A stretch of DNA of 64,000 nucleotides from Cephalotus follicularis (taxonomy: Eukaryota; Streptophyta; Magnoliopsida; Oxalidales; Cephalotaceae), in contig BDDD01005829.1 in the NCBI GenBank assembly GCA_001972305.1, forward strand, positions 18,627-82,626, written 5' to 3'. The notes under the pieces were generated by a model, which was not told the origin of the DNA, did not search any database, and saw nothing but the letters and a program-made list of their open reading frames with translations. The position numbers were made by a program, and so were the translations under genes. Positions 44,861 through 57,424 of the stretch are shown here, one piece after another (the stretch's first letter is position 1; each line of letters begins with the position of its first letter).

Positions 44861-45050
44861 ATTCACCGCGTTAGCTTGAATCTGCTATTGGAAGAGGTCA
44901 GCCATGCGGTCAAAGTGACTCCTCTCATCGTGCGCTGGAGGTACATTCACTCCTTCATGAACTGGTGGATCATTTCCAGGTACCAGCGGTAAATTGACAC
45001 CTTCATCGGTTCTACGCCTTCCCCTTCTACCACTTCCTAAGTCCATTCAG
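44860..45050 (-). pseudogene. gag: Element B gag N-terminus
   Basis: Family-type start (DLRSGRRGRRR) and coil (HFDRMADLFQ, then a stop, QIQANAVN), as in A, C and G, before the switch to the foreign segment. Confidence 0.8.
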
Positions 45051-45119
45051 TTTCCTATATGGAATGACATAATCATTAGGAAACGATTCACTTAATTTCC
45101 GAGAAACTTATCCCAGCTT

Positions 45120-45147
45120 AGCATATATGGAATATGCTCTGATACCA
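45120..45147 (-). promoter_or_regulatory. Element B primer-binding site and adjoining hairpin
   Basis: TGGTATCAGAGC at 45147-45136; arms AGCATAT/ATATGCT at 45138-45120. Confidence 0.9.
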
Positions 45148-45150
45148 TGC

Positions 45151-47158
45151 TGTCACACCCCATTTTTGATCACGTTAGTAGACAAGCATATATGGTGATA
45201 TCAGAAAATAAGCATAATAATATTCCAGCACAATTCATAAATAAATTTGCGGAAGCATTCGATAAGCCGTATTATAGATACAAGTCATCCGCACGCAGCC
45301 CATACTACGTGCAGGCATAATCCAGCAATTATCCTTACATAAGGAAACTACAACAATAACGGGGTATGAACTGTTCGATACGAAAATACAGTAAATCATA
45401 ACAAAATAACAACCTTAAAACGACAAATAGAAGCACTCCAAGCTTCAGCAGCAAACTCCGATCGTCTTCGCTTAATCTGAAATTGAAGGGGTTAGCCATT
45501 GTCCTCACTTGGCTAAGTAGGAAGATAATGCATGCTAAGGAATATTTGAATGCAACATGTATGACAGTTTATATTTAAAATAATATTTAAATGTGCCAAT
45601 ATATAAGAAATCATGCCAAGTGGCCATAAACAATACATATGCAATAATACCGCACAAGGGTACAATCAATTCATCCTGGTTTGGGTGTCACATGTCGCTA
45701 ACTCCTAGCACCAACTGTGCACCACCTAACTATCACCCTATGTGCCCTCAAGAGTAGTCGGCTGCTTTGGTTGAGTAGTCGACTGCTTTGTCTTAACAGT
45801 CGACTGCCATGAAGAACAGTCGACTGCCATGAAGAACAGTCGACTGCTTCTGCCCAGAAAATGCAGGCAGTAGCAGTTTGCAATTTTCAATCTCTAATGC
45901 AAATCCAATCAAACATGCAACAATGCAGAAAAATAAACATACATTATATGCATGCTCATATCTTCCAAAACATATCGTTACCCCTACCTTAATAGCTTAT
46001 CCCAAGATCAATTGAAATGATCTTTCTCTTTGAGTTTCCAAGCTTTTCACCAACAAGCTTCCAAATCCAGTAGAGTATAATCTAACAATGCATGCATGTT
46101 TACAGGCACATGCATTAGTACGAGTAGGTTTCTAATTATCAGTTACAACTACTACTTCAACAGTATCTTATTACCAAATCCTTAAGTCTTAACTTCCATT
46201 GTACAACTTCCTCTTTTAACTCCTTGTCAACTATCATTTAATTTAGGATTCCTTGATGTGGACAGAAGGTTTTTATATATACCTAAGAGAATCCATGTAC
46301 ATTTCTTAACAACTAACAACATCTATAATTCGAATTAGAGTTGTTAAATCCTCTAAGCTTCATGTCCATTTTCTTACTTTCTTTCATACCATTTCAATTC
46401 CATTCAAGAACTGTTAATCCCTTACCATGTTAACAGAATATAACTAACCTTCCTAGTTACATCATTAACAGTACTGCTTAAGCAGGGAGCTCGAATTTGG
46501 AAACTTACCAGGAGAAGTCCAAAGCTTCCAAGTTCCCTTTTGCACTCCAAGCTTTCACATGCATCCACTTACCAACAATTCTCTAGCAATTCCCTCTTCT
46601 CTCAGTGTTTTTCCAACACACATTCAGCTCCTGGATAGCTGATATAAAGGTCTGGAGCTTAGAATTTGCCAGGTTCAATTTCTCAATTTCTCTCATTCAT
46701 TCTCTCTCTCACATGCATCTCTTTTCTTACCCATTTCTCTTCTATTTTGCAGGTTACAGCTCTGCAATTCTTGCAGAGGGAATAGAGGACATGCAAGGCA
46801 CTCCCCTTGGATGTTATAGCAGCTGGTGACACGCATTTCGCATGCATGCCACATTTGGTACACTTGGCATCACTGTCTCTGCGTCTGCCAGGCACCTATT
46901 CTGCACCATTCCAGTCAACTGTCTTTAACAGGCAGTCGACTTCCCACTCTCGCCTCAGACAGTCGACTGTTCCCCTGTGACAGTCGGTTGTCGATGGTTG
47001 TTTTTGGTTTCTTAAGTTTGATACTTCACCAATTGTACATCCATTCCCCAAGCAATTACCAATCACAATTTTATAATAATTGGACATTAAATTCAAATGA
47101 GTGCACATTTTATTAATCAATATTACAATGTACACGAATTGAATTTGCGGTTATTACA
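45151..47158 (-). repeat. Element B 5' LTR, internally deleted
   Basis: 2008 bp, otherwise very close to the 3' LTR, including the promoter region, donor, acceptor-like block and hairpin (45312-45291, loop GTATGGGC). The missing 745 bp lies within the putative intron. The second palindrome array (45745-45850) has five units next to the deletion. Confidence 0.92.
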
Positions 47159-47163
47159 CGACC
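47159..47163. repeat. Target-site duplication of element B, right copy
   Basis: CGACC, matching 40579-40583. Confidence 0.92.
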
Positions 47164-49001
47164 ATATGTACAAAACATGCATGCTTCCCTTTGGCCCAAA
47201 ATGTGTTCCAAACACATTACAAAAACGTTGGTCTTGGAATGGTATGCAAGGGCTTGGCCGAATGTGCTTCTAAAGCCCATCCAAAATTTGGCCAAGTGTG
47301 TTCTATACACACTCATGCCCAATATAGCCCAATGCTCTCTCATCACAAATCCATATGAATAGTATTTTAAATCCTCACTTGAGGACACTTACTGGGGTTG
47401 CTTCAAGAGAGGGATTGAGCCAAAGTTTTTTCTCCAACAATAACCCTAATTTGGCCATGGCATGTACATACCAATGTGCATGGCTTGCCACCCCTTTCTC
47501 TCTTATAATCATTCCACATGATTACTTGTAATACATTTAACCTTTAACTAGAGTAAATTTATTATGGTGTAGCTAGACCACAACTAATAAAATTACTCAA
47601 GCAAAGTAACATTCATGCTATCCTCCCATCAAATGACATATACCTTGCATAGGTCAATAAGTCCAATAGCCAGGTGGGACCCTAAAGTTCAGTTTTGAAT
47701 TCGGTACGAACGATAAATTTCTTGAAACCTCCCAAAGTTCTAGTACGACCACCCCACTAGTCCTTGACTATGCTTGTGGTATTCGAACGTCATCCTATAA
47801 CCTCCCGGATTTGTGGAATCAATTCCAAATTAGTTTCCACGTCTATCAATCGATAGTTGGTTAAACCAATACTTTCTACTGTCGTCAGCATGTGTGCAGT
47901 GTTTCCCTCGTCATACTTGGCTATGACTGCGGTCTAGGGTATGGATAAAGTTTCACCCTATATGGAAACCACGATGACTATAAATATGGTTTCACATTGC
48001 GACTATCAGTGGACCACCCCGGAACCTTGTCTCAGTCCACCGGCACCGGGCCAGGTTTTTAAAACTCTACAATGGACACAGATAATATAGAGTCGGTCAC
48101 CTAGTCCTTTGGGTGTGATGAACCCTTGTTGCGCGCTCTCTCACACTAGCACGTAGATCCTACAAGACCCAAATACAAGATGTTTGCCAGCTCTAGGAGC
48201 TGGGTAAGCCGAAAATCAAAGTCAGGTAGTCACTACGTAATGTCAAGCAGTCGCTCAGGTCTAAGGAACAACGTATGATAGGTATGGCCGACTAGTCACC
48301 TTGTAACTATGCACTACCGACATAGATAGGAATCCTATTCACACAGGTAGGTCTATTCTTATAGGTTTCCTATAGAGGGTCAGTTCAGTGAACATACCAC
48401 TAGTATGCACCTCGTAATTACCCCTAGGCTCTAGCGAGATGGTAATGAGATACTCCATCCTCCACTGTTGGGATGCGAGGCTAATCACGACAAGTCTATC
48501 TGGTTCTACTGTTGCCCTAAGATTTGGAACTTTTTTTCATAGGGAATAAGGGAGTCGTTCTCATAACACCTAGGCAGGACATCCAACCCTTTTATGTGAC
48601 GGGCACCACGTGTGCTTTCAGTATACTTTAAACCTATAAATTGGTAACTTAAATTGGGATTTCACACTTGACATGCCATAATTAATTGCAATTTGCACAA
48701 AGTAGCATAAAGGGAATCTAAGATTGTATATATGAGGTGAAATACATGTACATATAACCACCTTGTGGCTTGCAATGCATCTACATGCAGCCACCTCGTG
48801 GCTAGCAGGGCCACCCTATACCTAACATATTTTATGGGCTGGGAGCTATTATTTAATGCATTTGGATTTCTTCTATTGTCATCTAGTAAGGTCACAATAG
48901 GAACTGGACATCTAGATAATGGGATCTAAGTCAAAATATGGCATTAGCTAGCAAGGAACTTTTAAAAGACAAATGAGAGAATAATGATGTAAATCAATTC
49001 T
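47164..49001 (+). repeat. Repeat H2, inverted copy of H1
   Basis: Noncoding. Reverse-complement matches to H1 run in the same order over at least 47680-48830. It leads directly into copia integrase on the plus strand, which agrees with H being the 5' LTR or leader of a copia element. About 60-70% identity to H1 by eye. Confidence 0.6.
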
Positions 49002-50290
49002 ACATTATACATTGTAGATTAGGTCATTCTGGCAAGGCTAGACTGTCACAGGCTGCTAAGGATGGACTTCTAGACATCAAGGACGTAGAGTCCTTTTCAA
49101 CTTGTGAATCATGTTTACAAGGTAAGATGAGCATATCTCCCTTCTCCGCTCGAGGAGAAAGGGCAGTGGACATATTAGGAACTATCCACACCGATGTTTG
49201 TGGACTGATGTCGGTCAGTGAACGTGAAGGGTTTTCTCTACTTCATCACTTCACTAATGATTTATCCCGGCATAGGTACGTGTTTCTGGTGAAACACAAC
49301 TCTGAATCCTTTGATAGGATCAAGGATTATAGAAAGAAGTAGAAAATCAAACAGGTAAGTCTATTAAGACTCTTCGGTCGGATCGAGGTGGTGAATACCT
49401 ATTTGTTGAATTCCAAGGTTATATAAGAGATAACGAAATTCTCTCTCAATGATCACCTCCCGGAACACTACCGTGAAATTGTATATCCAAACGAAGGAAC
49501 AGGACCTTAATGAATATGGCCCGGTCCATGAGGTCTTTTATCGATCTTCCTATCTCCTTATGTGGTTATACGCTACAAGCGGCAGCGTACATCCTTAATC
49601 GGATTCCTTCAAGATCCGTCCCCTCCACCCTATTCGAGGTATGGATAGGGAGGAAACAAAGTCTTAGCCATTTTAGGATTTGAGATTGTCCAGCATATCT
49701 GAGAAAGGCTGGAGCCTTCCAAGTTGGAGGAACGATAAGACCGATATCGGTTTGTGGGGTATCCTAAAGAGACAAAAAGGATACTACTTCTACCTTCTCT
49801 ATGGAGAGAGTGGGAGCAAGGTGGAACTTCAAGAGTTACCACTGGGTGAAGAACCACAGGACGAGGAGGAATAAGAGTCTGGTACCTCTAGAGACACAGT
49901 TGGGGTAAGACCTCAACCTGAGATTAGCACTCCAGTAGGCACTCCTCCAGTGAGGAGATCAGGCAGAATTTCGAAAGCGCTTGAGAGATATGGCTATCTC
50001 ATTGAAGGCACTGACGAACCCAACGACATCGAGGATGATGAGCCTATCAGCTATCAAGTGGCAGTACAAGGCACTGAGTCAGAGGCATGGCTATGAGCTA
50101 TGCAATCTGAAATGGACTCCATCTACGCCAACCGAGTGTGAAACTTGGTCGATGCACCTGAAGGAATAGTATCTGTTGGGTGCAATTTGATCTTGAAGAG
50201 GAAGATTGGAGTTAATGAAAAAGTTTAGACTTATAAAGCCCGATTGGTCGCGAAAGGGTATAAATAAAGATGTGGAGTCGACTATATCGG
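49002..50290 (+). pseudogene. pol: Ty1/copia pol fragment (integrase to start of RT)
   Basis: HCRLGHSGKARLSQAAKDGL and CESCLQGKM form the GAG-pre-integrase zinc site; GTIHTDVCG and RSDRGGEY give two catalytic Asp; the Glu region (near 49490) is broken. YILNRIPS, TPFEVWIGRK (about 49580-49660) and a SGRISKALERYGYL linker follow; AMQSEMDSIYANRV (50098-50140) and TYKARLVAKGY (50230-50262) begin the reverse transcriptase. Frameshifts near 49340, 49450 and 49690, and several stops. Cut at 50290 by element C. A different copia lineage from the Sirevirus. Confidence 0.85.
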
Positions 50291-52694
50291 AATGTAAAAT
50301 AACAACAACACCAACAATTATCCGCACGAAGCCCATACTACATGCCCATACTACGTGCTTACACAATACCAACAATTATCCTTTTACATATTGGAAATGT
50401 AAAATAACAACAACGGAGTATGATCGTTCATTTCAATACAACATAGTAATAACAACCTTAAAAAAGATAGAAGCTCTCCAATAAAGCTTCAGCAGCACTT
50501 CCTCGAACGCCTTCACTTAATCTGAAATGGTAGGGGTTTAGCCGATGTCCTCACTTGGCTAAGTAGGAATAAAGCATGAGAAAGAATATATAAATGTAAC
50601 CATGTATGGCAGTTATTTTGAATAACATATGTAAATAAGTGTTCCAATATATATGAGCAATCATGCCAAGTGTCTATAAACAATACAATTCAGGAATACC
50701 GTACAAGGGTAGAATCAATCAATACAGTGGTTTGGGTGTCACATGACGCTAACTCCTAGCAGCAACTGCGCACCGCTGAACTATCACCCTACACTCCGAA
50801 GATGATAGATCAAGTCAATTCTGACGGCATTTAGCCAGCAAGTAACAATCAGGATTTGCATTACAGATAAGTTTTGTGGAAGCTCTGGCAAACTCCTAGC
50901 ACATAGGACCACCCCGAAGCTAGTGATGTCTCTTATCACTCAACTAACGGCAATAGCATCGACAAACAATTCAATCAATGCCGTAGCAATATTACACATA
51001 TCTATAATATGCAATATAGTAATTGTTTTCTTTTAGAACATTTTAACAGTTCAGTGACCGTCCTCTCTTTTGGAGAAACAGTATTCAATACAGTAGTTGT
51101 GCCTCTCGTTGGAGGAAAATTAGTAAATCATTTGACAATAAATTCCATTTTGAAAACAATAAGAAGAAAATCCATATTCGTCCTTATAGCACTAGTTGGT
51201 TCAATCATTAATATTAAGTGTAACAATAGTATTTTTGAACACTTAATAGCTATGCAGTATCTATAACAGCATCATTAGACAGCAGCGGAAAAATAACAAT
51301 TCAAGGGTTCAAACAAGATGTTAGGATACCCTAGTCATTCTTGCACAACTCTCACAAGGAGTGCATAAGTTGTTTACTTTCTGTAATGTGACTACATAAG
51401 GCCATGATTGACTGTTACAATCATCCCATGTTAAGACCAGGGTAATTACATATCACTTAAGCCTAAACAACAGCTAATATCATTAATTTAACACTTAACA
51501 GTCGGCTGTTTATATTGAGCAGTCGACTGTTAGGTTAAACAGTCGTCTGTTTTTGTCCAAAAATGTCATCCAGCTGTTTAATCAAAACGAAGGATGCATG
51601 TACAATGTCCAATTCAATCCCATTAATAACATGCAATCACATAGAAATTATCCATACATGATATACATATTATATATTCTAAAACATGTCAATATCCCTA
51701 CCTCAATCGCTATCCCAGAATCAAATTGGATTGATTCTTTTCTTTAAGTTCCAACTTCACTCAACACCAACAATCCAGAAGTTTAATGCTATAGGTGCAT
51801 GTTAACAGGTATATGCAACGAAAATCAATAACCTAATATGTTTGACTAACTACCATATCAACACCGAATAAAACCAGTAACTTACCAGGAATTCCTAAGC
51901 CTCAAACTTCCTTTTGAGTTCCAACCTTATATCCACTCAACTCCAATTCCAGCAATTAACTATATGTGTGAGTTAACAGAAGATATATATAGTACACAAC
52001 CAGTACATATATACCTATTGAATAATTATAACACATTTGAAATCATGTAGCAGCTTACCTATTAAATTCAAGCTTCTAACTCCACTTGGAACCCCAACTA
52101 ACATGCACAATCAATACGGCGGTTGAACTCTTCTCTCCAGACGATTACTAACCTCTTTGAACACTCAAACAACACTGATATATAGAACTTGTGGTTCCAG
52201 TGACCAGTTCTAGTCATAACTCAAGGCTCCCACTCTTCTCTTCTCTCTCTCACATGCACTTCTTCTCACTCTTTTCTCTTTTGTTTTGCAGGTTGTAGGT
52301 CTGCAGATGGAATAGAGCACATGAAAGACACCACTCTTGCATGTTGCACACTTGGTGGCGCGCATCTATCAAGCAAGACACATTTAGGTTGCCACTGCTC
52401 TGTTTTACACGCCATGCACAGACACCTATCTGTGCCAGACCAGTGGACTGTTGCCCTATGACAGTCGACTGTCACTCATGGAATCAAAACAGTCAGTCGT
52501 TACCCTGTGGCAGTCGGCTGTTTGAGGCTGGTTTTGGTTTGTTAAGTGTATTTCACCACATTTGCATTTCAGATCAAACCCAACAATTCAACAACCCCAA
52601 TTTATATAGTAATTGGACATTAAATCTCAATATAATGCATATTTTATTCATCATTGTGTACAATATACATTAATTTAAATTTGCAGTTATTACA
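50291..52694 (-). repeat. Element C 3' LTR, truncated
   Basis: About 2.4 kb; the last about 150 bp are missing or scrambled. Palindrome arrays at 52525-52430 and 51555-51490. TATA-like box near 52185-52176. Acceptor-like TTTCAG/ATT near 50523. Confidence 0.88.
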
Positions 52695-52735
52695 TTCCCC
52701 CTTCTTTAAAGAAAATTCGTCCCCGAATTTAGCCT

Positions 52736-53331
52736 TTACATTCCGAACAAGTGAGGGAACATTTCCATCATATCAGCTTCACGTTCCCAGGTCACCTCTT
52801 CGACCCCGTGAAATCGCCACAATACCTTTACTATAGGAATAGTCTTATTCCTCAGTACTTTCTCCATCCGATCCACAATCCTCATCGGCCTCTCTTCATA
52901 AGATAAGTTATCACCGATGAATGCAGGGTCGTATCTCAATATGTGAGATGGGTCGGGTACATATTTCCACAACATGGAAACATGAAATACGTTATGAACA
53001 TTCGACATTCTGGGCGGTAGTGCAATTTGATATGTCACTTCCCCCACTCTCTCCAGTATCTCATAAGGTCTAATGTACTTGGAGCCAACTTCCCCTTGAG
53101 GCAAAAACGTTGTATTCCTTTCAAAGGCGAGAACTTCAGGAAAACATGATCCCCCATCTCGAATTCTAGATTTCTCCTCTTTATATCGACGTAACTCTTC
53201 TGTCGGCTCTGCGCAGCTAGCAGTCCCTTCTTGATCACTTCAACTTTATCAGTAGTCTCTTATACCAAGTCTGGTCCCAGCACTTGTCTCTCACCCACCT
53301 AGTCCCAGCAAATAGGGGATCTGCACTTTCT
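52736..53331 (-). pseudogene. pol: Element C integrase C-terminus and chromodomain
   Basis: 53331-53105 is the linker and the LLAAQSRQKSYVD and LEFEMGDHVFLK region; after a frame change 53104-52736 is open (122 residues): KYIRPYEILERVGEVTYQIAL, VFHVSMLWKYVPDPSHIL, then a chromodomain with IVDRMEKVLRNKTIPIVKV and WRFHGVEEVTWE, ending FPHLFGM. The chromodomain after the GPY/F-like region identifies the Tekay chromovirus lineage. Confidence 0.92.
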
Positions 53332-53518
53332 GTCACACCCCGTCTTTCCACAACATAAAAGTGGTAAAGCAATCAACAAATAAATCCGGCTTATGCAAAT
53401 TTACCATAAATTTAAAACTTTCCATATCCATGAACAACTTGCGGAAGCATCAAATATAAGCCGAATTAAAACACATCACGCATCCCATACTACGTGATGC
53501 CCACAAAAACAAACATAA
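53332..53518 (-). repeat. Foreign LTR fragment inside element C integrase
   Basis: 187 bp starting, on the plus strand, TGTCACACCCCGTC, with GCGGAAGC and the hairpin CATCACGTA/TGCGTGATG around GTATGGGA (53499-53474). This is the 3' end of an LTR of the D/E/F type. It replaces about 200 bp of integrase, including the catalytic Glu region. Confidence 0.8.
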
Positions 53519-54416
53519 CTTGGAACGCAGTACTGAAGTTCAATGCTGTTCCCATCGCCGCTTGGAACTTCTTCCAGAACCTTGAAGTGAATCTAGCATC
53601 ACGGTCACAAACAATACTGACCAGCACTCCATGCAATCTCACTATCTCCCGGATGTACAATCGAGCCAACTTCTTGATAGAATACGTCATGTTCATTGGA
53701 AGAAAGTGAGCGGACTTAGGTAGTCTGTCCACTACAACCCACACTGCTTCATGCTGATTCCATGACCTCGGCAATCCCGACACGAAGTCCATGGTCACAT
53801 GCTCCCATTTCCACTCAACCACTGGTAACGATTGTAGCAGTCCCGCAGGTTTCTGATGTTCAACCTTCACTCTCTGAAAGGTCAAACATCTTGCTACATA
53901 TTCGGCAATCTCACTTTTCATGCCACTCCACCAGTAGTTCTTTTTCAGGTCATGCCACATCTTGGAAATTCCAGGGTGAACTCTGTATTTTGACTTGTGG
54001 GCTTGCTGCAGTAGCTCATCCCTGATGCTCACGTCATCCAGAATGCATACCCTTCCTCGGAACCTCAGTATGCCATCAGTATGAATGGAGAATTCAGAAT
54101 CAGTGTCTAGGTTCTCAAGAATACTCCATAACTCAGTGTCACTGTATTGAGTAGTCAGAATACGCTCTAGAAGTTCCGATTGTGCTCTAAGATTTGCCAC
54201 AATAACTCCTCGAGAAACCATGAACGGATTCCATCTCTGAAATTCCTCCAATAACTTCCACTGTGAAACCATTGCTCCAATAATCATTGCCTTGCGACTC
54301 AGCGCATCCGCCACTACAGTGGCCTTTCCTGGGTGGTACTGAATGTTGCAGTTATAATCATTGAAGAACTCCACCCATCGTCTCTGTCTCATGTTGAGCT
54401 CCTTCTGGGAAAACAA
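53519..54416 (-). pseudogene. pol: Element C RNase H end and integrase core
   Basis: Open for almost 300 residues. [13 protein letters not shown] and VVADALSRKA end RNase H; the zinc domain reads H..VHPG...CLTF, with the second Cys of C-x2-C replaced by Phe; HVTMDFVSGLP and IVCDRDARFTSRFW supply two catalytic Asp. It then breaks off after NFSTAF at the foreign LTR fragment, so the Glu is absent. Confidence 0.9.
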
Positions 54417-55240
54417 ATACTTTAAACTTTTGTGGTCAGTGAAGATCTAAAATTGATCACCATAGAGATAGTGTCTCCATTTCTGCAAAGCGAATACAAT
54501 GGCTGCCAACTCAAGATCGTATACGGGATAATTTTCTAAGTACGGCTTCAACTTCCTCAATGCGTATGCTATCACCCTACAATGTTGCATAAGAACGCAT
54601 CCCAATCCCTTCCAAGAAGCATCAGTATAGACAGTAAAACCCTCATTACCCTCCGGTAATGCCAACACTGGAGCCGAAATCAACCGACTCTTCAACTCTT
54701 GGAAACTTGCCTTACATGAATCATCCCACACAAAACTTGACTTCTTCTGAGTTAATCGTGTCAATGGTGTATCAAGATTTGAAAACCCTTTGATGAACCT
54801 TCGGTAGTAGCCAGCCAATCCCAAGAAGCTACGAACCTCAGTAACACTCCTTGGTTGGGGCCAATCAACAATACTCTCTATCTTCGAAGGATCCACCGAC
54901 AATCCTTCACTCAACACAATGTGACCTAGGAAAGTCACATGATCCAGCCAAAACTCGCACTTGTTGAATTTGGCAAATAGTTGTTCCTTCCGCAATGTCT
55001 GCAATACAATCCTCAAATGATGCATGTGTTCCTCAATGCTCCTTGAATAAATCAGGATGTCGTCTAAGAATATAATGACAAACTAGACAAGATAGGGCTG
55101 GAACACTCTATTCATCAAACACATAAAGGCTGCAAGAGCATTTGTCAAACCAAATGGCAGTATCAGAAATTCGTAATGCCCATATCTGGTTTGAAATGCG
55201 GACTTCTCCACATCACCTTCTCGGATCCTCAGCTAATGAT
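54417..55240 (-). pseudogene. pol: Element C reverse transcriptase palm end, thumb, RNase H
   Basis: About 55075-55060 holds an intact FLDDILIYS motif, just after an in-frame TAG where relatives have Gln (55085). 55025-54447 is open: [72 protein letters not shown]. Stops at about 55235 and 54446 break it. Confidence 0.88.
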
Positions 55241-56117
55241 AACCCGTTCTCAGGTCAAGTTTGGAGAATACAGTAGAGCCTTGCAATTGGTCGAACAACT
55301 TCTCGATATGTGGTAGAGGATACTTGTTCTTCACAGTTACCTGATTCAACAGCCTGTGATCGATGCATAGCCGCATCGATCCATCCCTATTTTTCACAAA
55401 CAGAACCGGCGCTCCCCATGGTGATACACTTGGTCTGATGATGCCCTTATCAAGATAATCCTGCAATTGAGTCTTCAACTCCTTCAGTTCAGCAGGAGCC
55501 ATTCGGTACAAAGCTTTTGATATCAGAGCAGTCCCATGCATTAGTTCAATGCTGAACTCTACATCTCTCTTCGGTGGCAAAGAAGTAAGATCATCCGGAA
55601 ACACATCAGGAAAATCACATACAATAGGAACTTGCTCAATACTAGGCGTACCTTTTGTATGATCAATCACATACGCCAAATAGCCTTCACATCCTTGCTT
55701 GAGATACTTTTGTGCTCGAGTATACGAAATGATCAGAGCAGAAACATTCTTCTCTCCGATGAACTTGCACTCAGTCCCATCCCGAAGATAAAATGTCATC
55801 ATCTTGTTATAGAAATCAACACAAGCATGATGAGCATACAGCCAGTCCATCCCCAAGATTACATCAAAATCCTAGATAGGTAATACTATCAAGTCAGCAG
55901 ATAACTGAATCCCAGCTACCGTGATTTCACAAATTTCCATTATAGTATCAGACAGAAGACAAGTATCAGCTGGAGTACTCACTTCCAAAACATAAGGTAA
56001 ACTAGAAGTCACACCATGCAAGTTGCAAGAAAATTCAGATGCAATGAATGAATGTGTAGCACCAGGATCAATCAATAAATGAGCTAGTATGCCAGATATA
56101 AAAATGGTACCTCCCAC
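55233..56117 (-). pseudogene. pol: Element C protease and first part of reverse transcriptase
   Basis: 56117-55872 is the protease with LLIDPGATHSFIASEF, ending in a stop at 55872. 55856-55233 is open for 207 residues: [63 protein letters not shown]. Confidence 0.88.
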
Positions 56118-57316
56118 AACAGTAGTAGATTATGGCACATCATCTCTAGATAAGGTGTAGACCCTACCTTTCACAATCCCTTTTCCAGTATCCTTCCGCG
56201 GTTGAGCAGCTGAAACACTACCACTCGAACCAGCACTTCCCTGTTGACCCCGTGCTTGATCCCTCATCATTCGAAAACCATTCAACATATGTTCTTGTGA
56301 TCCACACCTCAAGCATTTCCCCATCTTTTTCCAGCACTCAGTCTCATCATGGTTCTGGAGACCACAAAAAGTACATCCACCCGAATTTTTTTGAGTGCTT
56401 TGGTTAGGAGTCCTTGATCGTGAATTACTGCATCGAGAACCTCCTTGACCCCTGTTACCAGACTTTGATGATTTAGCAGGATTATTACTCCCTTGCCCTT
56501 GTGATTGTGCAGGCCTTGATTGATTAGCATGAGACCGATCCACTCTCCTTTCATTAGTGTCGACCTCCAAAATTCTTTCCCTTTCAGCGATATCTACAAA
56601 AGAAGCTAGCTGCTAATGTCAGGTCGAAGGCCCTTCAGGAATCTTCTGATCTTCCTTGATTCACCCTCCACAAGATAGGGTGTATGCCTTTCCAACTCCA
56701 CTAATCTAGTATGGTACTGAGCTACCGTCATATATCGTTGATGTAACTCCATTAACTCGGTCTCCCTTCAGTCATGCTCCATCTGAGGAACATAAGCTAC
56801 CAAGAACTGAGACTGAAATCTGTCCCAAGTCTGGTCCAGTCCACGAGATTCCCACTTTGCTTTAGTCATCTCCTACCAATAGGTAGCCTCGCCCCATAAG
56901 CGGTATATAGAAAAGTTGAGTTACTGTTCATCAGTACACTCCAAGGCAGCAAATATTTTCTCCAGGTCTCTAATCCACTGCTCGACCACAGTAGCATTCA
57001 GCTCACCATTGAATATCGGAGGATTCTGTCTCATGAACCTCTCCAAATCTCTGCCAAATCCACCAGAATGACAAGCTTCAGGAGCATGCTGATAGGCCCG
57101 GTTAGCCTCGTACATCTGCCGTATTTGCTCCATGTTCATCACTTTTGCTTGTATCTGCTGCTGGAAAAGGACAGCCATGCGGTCAAAATTACTCCTCTCT
57201 TCTTGCAGTGGAGGAATATTCACTCCTTCGTTCGCTGCCGGATTATTTTCATGCACTGGCGATGCATTGACTCCTTTGTCAACTCTACTCCTTCCCCTTC
57301 TACCTCTTCGTAGGTC
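56118..57316 (-). pseudogene. gag: Element C gag
   Basis: MDLRRGRRGRSRVDKG (ATG 57316) to EQWIRDLEKIFAALECTDEQ, then a frame change near 56925; the rest of the Gag domain (56920-56580) has several stops. 56570-56130 is open: basic linker, first knuckle CTFCGLQNHDETEC intact, second CLRCGSQEHMLNGF with Phe for the last Cys, ending TGKGIVKGRVYTLSRDDVP at the gag-protease boundary. Confidence 0.88.
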
Positions 57317-57393
57317 CATTTGGTTTCCTATATGGAATGACATAATCATTAGGAAACAATTCACTTAATTACCGAGAAACTTATCCCAACGAT

Positions 57394-57421
57394 AGCTTAT
57401 TTAAAATAAGCTCTGATACAA
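57394..57421 (-). promoter_or_regulatory. Element C primer-binding site (mutated) and adjoining hairpin
   Basis: TTGTATCAGAGC at 57421-57410, one mismatch from the site in other copies; arms AGCTTATTT/AAATAAGCT at 57412-57394, as in A. Confidence 0.85.
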
Positions 57422-57424
57422 TGC

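Larger units (their letters stand above)
40584..47158 (-). mobile_element. Element B: internally deleted mosaic Tekay retrotransposon
   Basis: Complete insertion with two LTRs and perfect CGACC duplications. In reading direction: 5' LTR 47158-45151, primer site 45147-45136, internal 45150-43341, polypurine tract 43355-43341, 3' LTR 43340-40584. The internal part is only 1.8 kb, where a full element would have about 4.7 kb or more. The 5' LTR is 749 bp shorter than the 3' LTR, mostly from one deletion near 45740 corresponding to about 41180-41924. Non-autonomous; it may have been mobilised by relatives, or have been deleted after insertion. Confidence 0.93.
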
